Assembly: GCF_001613085.1 (NCBI RefSeq)
Contig: NZ_BDBR01000047.1
Coordinates: 18,717-82,716, forward strand
Origin: Nocardia salmonicida NBRC 13393
Lineage (GTDB): Bacteria; Actinomycetota; Actinomycetes; Mycobacteriales; Mycobacteriaceae
Length of the DNA stretch: 64,000 nt
Direction: 5' to 3'
Numbering within the stretch: the first letter of the stretch is position 1; every line of letters begins with the position of its first letter. Shown piece by piece: positions 59,103-64,000 of this stretch. A program made the position numbers and the translations under genes. The notes under the pieces are model-generated. The model ran no database searches. It worked only from the letters and a program-made list of their open reading frames with translations, and was not told the origin of the DNA.

Positions 59103-59765
59103 ATGCGTGTATTGGTCGTCGACAACTACGACAGCTTCGTGTTCAACCTGGTCCAGTACCTAGGCCAGCTTGGTGCCGACGTCGTGGTCTGGCGCAATGA
59201 CGATCCCCGCCTCGACGATCTGGACACCCTGCTCACCACCGGCGACGAGGGCGGCGCGTTCGACGGCGTGTTGGTGAGCCCCGGCCCCGGCAGCCCCGAC
59301 CGGGCGGGCGCGAGCATCCCGCTCGTGCACGCGGCCGCGAAGCACAACATGCCGCTGCTCGGCGTGTGCCTGGGGCATCAGGCGATCGGCGAGGCGTTCG
59401 GCGGTACCGTCGACCGGGCGCCCGAACTGCTGCACGGCAAGACCAGCGACGTGTTCCATCTCGGGTCCGGCGTGTTGGCCGGGCTGCCCGACCCCTTCAC
59501 CGCCACCCGCTACCACTCGCTGACCGTTCTCCCCGAAACCATGCCCGACGAACTCGTGGTCGTCGGCCACACCGAGAGCGGCATCGTGATGGCGGTGCGT
59601 CACCGCACCCTGCCCATCCACGGCGTGCAATTCCACCCCGAGTCCGTGCTCACCCAGGGCGGGCACCGGATGCTCGCCAACTGGCTGGAGGTCTGCGGCG
59701 AACGTCCGTCGGAGGCACTCGTCGCCACGCTCGAGGCGGAGGTTGCCGCGCTGGTGACCAAATGA
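59103..59765 (+). CDS. pabA: Anthranilate/aminodeoxychorismate synthase glutamine amidotransferase
   Basis: 220 residues, class I glutamine amidotransferase. The start VLVVDNYDSFVFNLVQYLGQLG, the nucleophile loop GVCLGHQAIGEAFGG and the HGVQFHPESVLT His/Glu pair complete the triad. It supplies ammonia for aminodeoxychorismate (folate) or anthranilate (tryptophan) synthesis; the orthologue is annotated trpG in M. tuberculosis, and without the large subunit nearby the choice is open. The stop overlaps the next start as ATGA. Confidence 0.92.
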   Translation: MRVLVVDNYDSFVFNLVQYLGQLGADVVVWRNDDPRLDDLDTLLTTGDEGGAFDGVLVSPGPGSPDRAGASIPLVHAAAKHNMPLLGVCLGHQAIGEAFGGTVDRAPELLHGKTSDVFHLGSGVLAGLPDPFTATRYHSLTVLPETMPDELVVVGHTESGIVMAVRHRTLPIHGVQFHPESVLTQGGHRMLANWLEVCGERPSEALVATLEAEVAALVTK

Positions 59766-60442
59766 AGGTTTTGCTGTCGGTGGCGGCCAGTCTCGACGGC
59801 TATATCGACGACGCGAGTGCGCAGCGACTCCTGCTGTCGAACCCGGCCGACTTCGATCGGGTCGACCAGATCCGCGCCGAATCCGACGCGATCCTGATCG
59901 GTGCGCAGACACTGCGCACCGACAATCCCCGGTTGCTCGTGAACAGCGCCGAGCGCCGGGCCGCGCGGGTGGCGGCGGGCAAACCGGAGTATCCGGTGAA
60001 AGTGACCGTCACCGATTCCGGTGATCTCGATCCACACCTGCGCTTCTGGCACACCGGCGGTGACAAACTCGTCTACACCTCCAGCGCGGGCGCCGCGAAG
60101 CTGGGCGACCGGCTCGACGGACTCGCCGAGGTGGTCAGCCTCGGTGAGCGACTCGCGCTCTCGGCTCTCGTCACCGACCTCGGCGACCGAGGCATCCACA
60201 GGCTCATGGTCGAAGGCGGCACCGGCATGCACACCGGCTTCCTCGCCGCCGACCTGGTCGACGAGATCCGCCTGGCGATCGCTCCGATCCTGGTCGGCGA
60301 CCCGGCGGCCCCACGCTTCGTCGGACCGGCCGATTTCCCCGGCGGCGCCGGTCGCAGGCTGCACCTGGCGGGTGTGGAACAACTTGGGGATGTCGCTGTG
60401 CTGAACTACCTGGTCAGCCCCGATTCCAGGCCCCGCAACTAA
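59762..60442 (+). CDS. RibD-type pyrimidine reductase domain protein
   Basis: 226 residues covering the reductase half of RibD. SVAASLDGYIDDAS, then DAILIGAQTLRTDNPRLLV and RLMVEGGTGMHTGFL followed by DEIRLAIAPILVGD are signature segments of the RibD C-terminal (dihydrofolate-reductase-like) fold that binds NADPH. No deaminase part is fused; a separate deaminase gene follows after 144 bases. It is translationally coupled to pabA. It could work in riboflavin-type or other pyrimidine/pteridine reduction; a main RibD elsewhere in the genome cannot be excluded. Confidence 0.88.
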   Translation: MKVLLSVAASLDGYIDDASAQRLLLSNPADFDRVDQIRAESDAILIGAQTLRTDNPRLLVNSAERRAARVAAGKPEYPVKVTVTDSGDLDPHLRFWHTGGDKLVYTSSAGAAKLGDRLDGLAEVVSLGERLALSALVTDLGDRGIHRLMVEGGTGMHTGFLAADLVDEIRLAIAPILVGDPAAPRFVGPADFPGGAGRRLHLAGVEQLGDVAVLNYLVSPDSRPRN

Positions 60443-60554
60443 GTGGTACCGCGAATGGAATCACTGCACTGACCTGGGAAAATTCCACTGTCCACAGTTC
60501 GCGGACAACTTTTCTCCACACCTGAACATGACCGATTCCACATCACGCGAGGGT

Positions 60555-60563
60555 TGTGGATAA
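60555..60563. promoter_or_regulatory. Perfect DnaA box upstream of the deaminase gene
   Basis: TGTGGATAA is a TTATCCACA box on the minus strand, 23 bases before the deaminase ATG, with a one-mismatch box (CTGTCCACA) at 60488-60496. Confidence 0.6.
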
Positions 60564-60586
60564 CTCGCCCACCACAGGGAAAAGAC

Positions 60587-61045
60587 ATGAGCTACGACGA
60601 CACCGACCACCGGTTCATGCACAGGGCGATAGAACTCGCCAGGAACTGCCCCCCCAGCGAGACGGCCTATTCGGTCGGCGCGGTGATCGTCGCCGACGGG
60701 GTGGAGATCGCGACCGGCTTCTCCCGCGAAACCGATGCGAAGGTACATGCCGAAGAGGCCGCGCTGAACAAGCTCGACCCCGACGACCCCCGCCTGACCA
60801 GGGCGACGATCTACAGCACCCTCGAACCGTGCTCCACCCGCGCCACCGCGACCCGGCCGCCGTGCACCGATCGCATTCTGGCCGCGGGCATTCCCACGGT
60901 GGTCATCGCCTGGCGTGAGCCGAGCCTGTTCGTCGCCGCCTGCGAGGGTGTGGACAAACTCCGCACCCACGGCGTGCGTGTAGTGGAGCTCACCGACCTG
61001 GCCACCGAAGCCATGTCGATGAACACCCACCTGGATTTGAGCTAG
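60587..61045 (+). CDS. RibD-like/cytidine-type deaminase domain protein
   Basis: 152 residues, cytidine-deaminase fold. The zinc site is H-A-E (AKVHAEEAALNKL) with EPCSTRATATRPPC supplying the two cysteines; this H-A-E plus P-C-x8-C spacing is that of RibD/guanine-type deaminases. The start follows AGGGAAAAG. Together with the preceding reductase it makes up the two halves of a RibD in separate genes. The intervening 144 bases contain DnaA boxes, so the deaminase may have its own promoter. It ends 1 base before the convergent CBS gene. Confidence 0.88.
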   Translation: MSYDDTDHRFMHRAIELARNCPPSETAYSVGAVIVADGVEIATGFSRETDAKVHAEEAALNKLDPDDPRLTRATIYSTLEPCSTRATATRPPCTDRILAAGIPTVVIAWREPSLFVAACEGVDKLRTHGVRVVELTDLATEAMSMNTHLDLS

Positions 61046-61046
61046 C

Positions 61047-61466
61047 TCACGGCCGTCCGTAGATGGCGGTCACGAATTCGCCGAGCTGATTGTCGTCGAG
61101 GTGGCGAGCCAGGTCGGCCTCGCTGATCATTCCGACCAGGCGCTTGTTCTCGATCACCGGCATCCGCTTCACCCGGTGCGACTCCATCTGGTCGAGCACG
61201 TCTTCCACATCGGCGTCCGCGCTCACCCATCGTGGTGTCGACTCGCAGAGTTCCGCGGCCGTCGTCAGATCGGGAGACAGACCGAGCGCGACGCACTTCA
61301 CCACGATGTCGCGGTCGGTGATGATGCCGCACATGCGCTCGTCGTCGTCGGCGACGACGAGCGACCCGACCCCGAGATCGGCCATCGCCGTCGCCGCGGT
61401 CGCCACGGTGTCACCGCGGGTAATCCACTGCGCACCGGGCTTCATGATGTCCCTGGCTGTCGTCAT
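61047..61466 (-). CDS. CBS-pair protein
   Basis: 139 residues with two CBS domains (about 5-60 and 70-125: AMADLGVGSLVVADDD with GIITDRDIV, and MESHRVKRMPVIENKRLVGMIS with EADLARHL). Such stand-alone CBS pairs, like the M. tuberculosis hypoxia proteins, bind adenosine nucleotides and are thought to sense energy state. The ATG at 61466 has GAGGAGG 11 bases upstream; an earlier start would add 18 residues. No catalytic domain is attached. Confidence 0.85.
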   Translation of the reverse strand: MTTARDIMKPGAQWITRGDTVATAATAMADLGVGSLVVADDDERMCGIITDRDIVVKCVALGLSPDLTTAAELCESTPRWVSADADVEDVLDQMESHRVKRMPVIENKRLVGMISEADLARHLDDNQLGEFVTAIYGRP

Positions 61467-61569
61467 AAGGGGCTGTACCTCCTCGTCAGCAACGCTGGAT
61501 GGGGATGAAAGCAGCCTCATTCTGCGCCCGTGTAGGCGTGACAGACGCGTTCGCCATCCAATCGAGACC

Positions 61570-63465
61570 TCAACGCGGAATCGGTGAAGCTCCTACATGC
61601 AGCACCACATTGCCGTTGATCGTCACGGTCGAACCGGCCGCCGGACTCTGCCCGACGACCTTGCCCGAGGCATTGCCGTCGAGGGTGATCACCGTGGTCT
61701 GGCTGAGCTGACCGGTCCACCCTTCGCCGCGCAGTCTTTCCTGGGCCTGCACAGGCGTGAGCCCGGTGAGATCGGGGACGGTGATGCGGTCACCGGCGGA
61801 GACCTGGACCGTGATGGTCGAGCCCTTCTCCGCGTTGCTGCCGCCCGCCGGGTTGGTGGCGAGCACCTGGCCCTTCGGCAGCGAGGACTTCACCTCCTGG
61901 ATCTCGACCTTGAAACCGGCGGGGTCGACCAGATTCGGCTGGGCGATCGAGATGTCCTGGCCGACCACGGTCGGCACCCGGACCTGCTCCGGACCGCTGC
62001 CGATGGTGACGATGATCGGCCGGTCGATGTCGACCCGCACGCCCTCGCTCGGATCCTGCGCGATCACCTTGCCGTTCTCGGCTGTGCTCGACGCCTTGCG
62101 CACCACGTTCGGATCCATTTGCAGGCCGATCGAATTCAGCTTCTGCTCGGCCTCGGTCTGGCTCATCCCGAACAGTCGCGGCAACTGCACCTGCGTCGGG
62201 CCGGTCGAGACCTGCAACGTCACCGTGCTGCCCTCGTCGATGCGCGAACCGCCGAGCGGCTGGGTCGCGATCACATTGCCCGGCGCCACCTTGCCGTCCG
62301 GCTTCTCCTGCACGGCGACATAGAAACCGGACTGCTGTAGTTCGTTCTGCGCCTGCTGAGCCGGCTTGCCCGACAGGTCGGGAACGGCCACCTGATCAGC
62401 CCGGCTGCCCGGCCCGACCAGCACCCAGAACAACCCGAACGCCACGGCCAGCGCGGCCGCGACACCGAGCGCGATCAGCCCGGTGCGGTTACGTTCCTCG
62501 CCGGGCGGCCCGACCGCAGGGTGCTCGGAGGTGTCGTCGCGGCGGTCGTGGAAGGTCCGCGGGCCCGGCTCGTCGTCGTAGTCGGTACGGTCTTCGTCGT
62601 TCATCACCATCGGCGCGCTCGGCTTCTGCCCGCCGAGCACCCGGATCAGGTCGGCCCGCATCTCCGCGGCCGTCTGGTACCGGTTGGCCGGGTTCTTGGC
62701 CATCGCCTTGAGGATCACCGAATCGAGCTCGCGCGGTACGCCGGGGTTGACCGACGACGGCAGCGGAGGGTCTTCCTTCACGTGCTGGTAGGCGACAGCG
62801 ACCGGCGAGTCACCGGTGAACGGCGGCTGCCCGGTGAGGATCTCGAACAGCACACAGCCGACCGAGTACACGTCGGAGCGCGCGTCGACGGTCTCGCCGC
62901 GCGCCTGCTCGGGTGAGAGGTACTGGGCGGTGCCGATCACCGCGGCGGTCTGCGTCATCGGGTTGGCGCTGTCGGCGATCGCGCGCGCGATGCCGAAGTC
63001 CATCACCTTCACCGCACCGGCGCGGTTGATCATGATGTTGGCCGGCTTCATGTCACGGTGCACGATTCCGGCCTTGTGGCTGAAATCGAGCGCGGCGCAC
63101 ACATCGGCCACGACTTCCATCGCCTTGCGCGGCGCCAGCGGTCCCTTGCCGCGCACGATGTCGCGCAGGGTGTCGCCCTCGACGTACTCCATGACGATGT
63201 ATGGCAGCGGCCCGCCGTCGACGGTGGCCTCGCCGGTGTCGTACACGGCCACGATGGCCGGGTGGTTCAGCGCGGCAGCGTTCTGCGCTTCGCGCTTGAA
63301 CCGCAGGTAGAACGTGGGATCGCGGGCCAGATCGGCGCGCAGCACCTTGATCGCCACGTCGCGGGACAGGCGAACGTCGCGGGCGCGGTGCACCTCCGAC
63401 ATGCCGCCGAACCCGATGATCTCGCCCAGCTCATACCGAGAGGAGAGATTCTTCGGGGTCGTCAT
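61570..63465 (-). CDS. pknB: Serine/threonine protein kinase PknB
   Basis: 631 residues. The kinase domain (about 11-275) is complete: Gly-rich loop GFGGMSEV, Lys40, the catalytic HRDMKPAN (Asp138), DFG (Asp156) and activation-loop threonines 171 and 173 as in M. tuberculosis PknB. A membrane helix lies near 338-362. Four PASTA repeats (about 370-630, such as VPDLSGKPAQQAQNELQQ and VPDLTGLTPVQAQERLRG) bind muropeptides outside. It controls cell growth and division through CwlM, MurJ and others encoded in this window. The start overlaps pknA. Confidence 0.97.
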   Translation of the reverse strand: MTTPKNLSSRYELGEIIGFGGMSEVHRARDVRLSRDVAIKVLRADLARDPTFYLRFKREAQNAAALNHPAIVAVYDTGEATVDGGPLPYIVMEYVEGDTLRDIVRGKGPLAPRKAMEVVADVCAALDFSHKAGIVHRDMKPANIMINRAGAVKVMDFGIARAIADSANPMTQTAAVIGTAQYLSPEQARGETVDARSDVYSVGCVLFEILTGQPPFTGDSPVAVAYQHVKEDPPLPSSVNPGVPRELDSVILKAMAKNPANRYQTAAEMRADLIRVLGGQKPSAPMVMNDEDRTDYDDEPGPRTFHDRRDDTSEHPAVGPPGEERNRTGLIALGVAAALAVAFGLFWVLVGPGSRADQVAVPDLSGKPAQQAQNELQQSGFYVAVQEKPDGKVAPGNVIATQPLGGSRIDEGSTVTLQVSTGPTQVQLPRLFGMSQTEAEQKLNSIGLQMDPNVVRKASSTAENGKVIAQDPSEGVRVDIDRPIIVTIGSGPEQVRVPTVVGQDISIAQPNLVDPAGFKVEIQEVKSSLPKGQVLATNPAGGSNAEKGSTITVQVSAGDRITVPDLTGLTPVQAQERLRGEGWTGQLSQTTVITLDGNASGKVVGQSPAAGSTVTINGNVVLHVGASPIPR

Positions 63466-64000
63466 GGTTGTCCTATGGTCGGGCCTACGGCCGTGTCGCT
63501 ATCGGGGAACGGCAGGTCGAAGGTGGGCAGCCGAGGGCGACCCACGGTGGTGGTTCCCCCGGCGGGCGCTGTAGTGGTCGCTTCCGGTTTGGTCGTCTTC
63601 GGCGTCGTCGTCGGCTTGGTCTTGCTGGTGGTGGTCGGCGGGGCCGTGGTGGTGGTCGGTTCGGTGGTCGTCGTCGGCGGCTCGGTAGTGGTCGTCGGAC
63701 GCGGCGGTTCCGTCGTGGTCGGCGGTTCCTCGGTGACGACCGGCGGCGGCACGGGCCTGGTGGTGGTCACCGGCGGCGGCACCGGCTTGGTGGTCTGCAC
63801 GGTGGTGGTCGTGGTGCCCGAATCCCGGTTCGGTTCACCGCCGAACAGCAACCACAGCACGCCGCCACCGAGCAGCAGCGCGCCGACACCGAGCGCGATC
63901 AGCCACTTCTGGTTGTTCTTGGCGTTGCTCGCGGGGACCGGCGCTGGCGCGGCCGCCTGGGTGGCCGGACCGCTGTAACCGCCGGTCGGCGGACCGACCG
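63462..64000 (-). CDS. pknA: Serine/threonine protein kinase PknA, C-terminal part
   Basis: The frame is open from the window edge to a stop overlapping the pknB start (ATGA). About 178 C-terminal residues are present: a Pro/Ala-rich juxtamembrane segment (PPTGGYSGPATQAAAP), one membrane helix (WLIALGVGALLLGGGVLWLL) and an external tail of about 115 residues, almost entirely Thr, Pro and Lys (TTTTEPPTTTTEPTTTTAPP). The kinase domain is beyond the edge. The identity rests on gene order (pknA then pknB) and on the membrane layout. The tail is much longer and more threonine-rich than in M. tuberculosis PknA, as judged from memory of that protein. Confidence 0.85.
   Translation of the reverse strand, partial: VGPPTGGYSGPATQAAAPAPVPASNAKNNQKWLIALGVGALLLGGGVLWLLFGGEPNRDSGTTTTTVQTTKPVPPPVTTTRPVPPPVVTEEPPTTTEPPRPTTTTEPPTTTTEPTTTTAPPTTTSKTKPTTTPKTTKPEATTTAPAGGTTTVGRPRLPTFDLPFPDSDTAVGPTIGQP

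Overview
This window is chromosomal DNA of a high-GC actinomycete, most likely a Nocardia-type member of the Nocardiaceae. The evidence is the gene order, which follows the Mycobacterium tuberculosis replication-origin region almost gene for gene (pcnA-mutT4-Rv3909-murJ-sigM-anti-sigma-trxB-trxA-cwlM, then GNAT-parB-parA-rsmG-jag-yidC-yidD-rnpA-rpmH, then dnaA-dnaN-recF-DUF721-gyrB-gyrA-DUF3566-tRNA-Ile-tRNA-Ala, then ppiA-PH protein-crgA-pabA-pknB-pknA). Added to this are Nocardiaceae-like traits: a very long proline-rich N-terminus on MurJ, an XRE/DUF397 pair and a 6C RNA. The genus is an inference from layout and composition.

Layout. Positions 1-16200 are accessory: a Fic-family fragment cut by the window edge, an MBL-fold hydrolase, an M13 metallopeptidase, a DUF397/XRE/hypothetical regulatory trio, pirin, an MFS exporter, a secreted DUF4185 protein, the 5-oxoprolinase genes pxpA-pxpB-pxpC, and a molybdate operon (regulator-modA-modB-modC) in which every junction is a 4-base overlap. 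Positions 16200-30660 carry pcnA and the divergent envelope/redox block mutT4, DUF6049, murJ, sigM and its anti-sigma factor, trxB, trxA and cwlM. Positions 30675-39200 are transcribed leftward: GNAT protein, parB, parA, a 2.3-kb gene-free gap, rsmG, jag, yidC, yidD, rnpA and rpmH. The origin lies at about 42.16-42.90 kb between dnaA and dnaN. Rightward come dnaN, recF, DUF721, gyrB, gyrA, DUF3566 and two tRNAs with a 35-residue DLW-39 protein between them. After that there are accessory genes (acyl-CoA dehydrogenase-like, serine hydrolase, 6C RNA, DrrAB-type exporter), then ppiA, crgA, pabA, a split RibD-like pair, a CBS protein and the PknB/PknA kinases.

How it works together. DnaA, DnaN, RecF and gyrase surround the origin. 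ParA/ParB and a scatter of parS-like 16-mers (10.9, 33.5, 33.8, 35.7, 36.6 and 58.2 kb) segregate it. MurJ with its pseudokinase, CwlM, CrgA, PknA and PknB form the actinobacterial cell-wall control circuit. Gene direction switches around 42 kb, as expected at a bidirectional origin.

The least explained structures are these. (1) A roughly 230-bp dispersed element at 17851-18078 and 34458-34687 is built from four consecutive hairpins; in two of them the stems differ between copies but stay fully paired, which is compensatory change. (2) The origin has 22-bp units, each pairing a DnaA-box-like half with a TCCTCGAGGA palindrome, tandemly doubled and then duplicated 186 bp away. (3) DnaA has a roughly 310-residue Glu-Tyr/Gln-rich repetitive linker. 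Ordinary housekeeping genes make up most of the rest.
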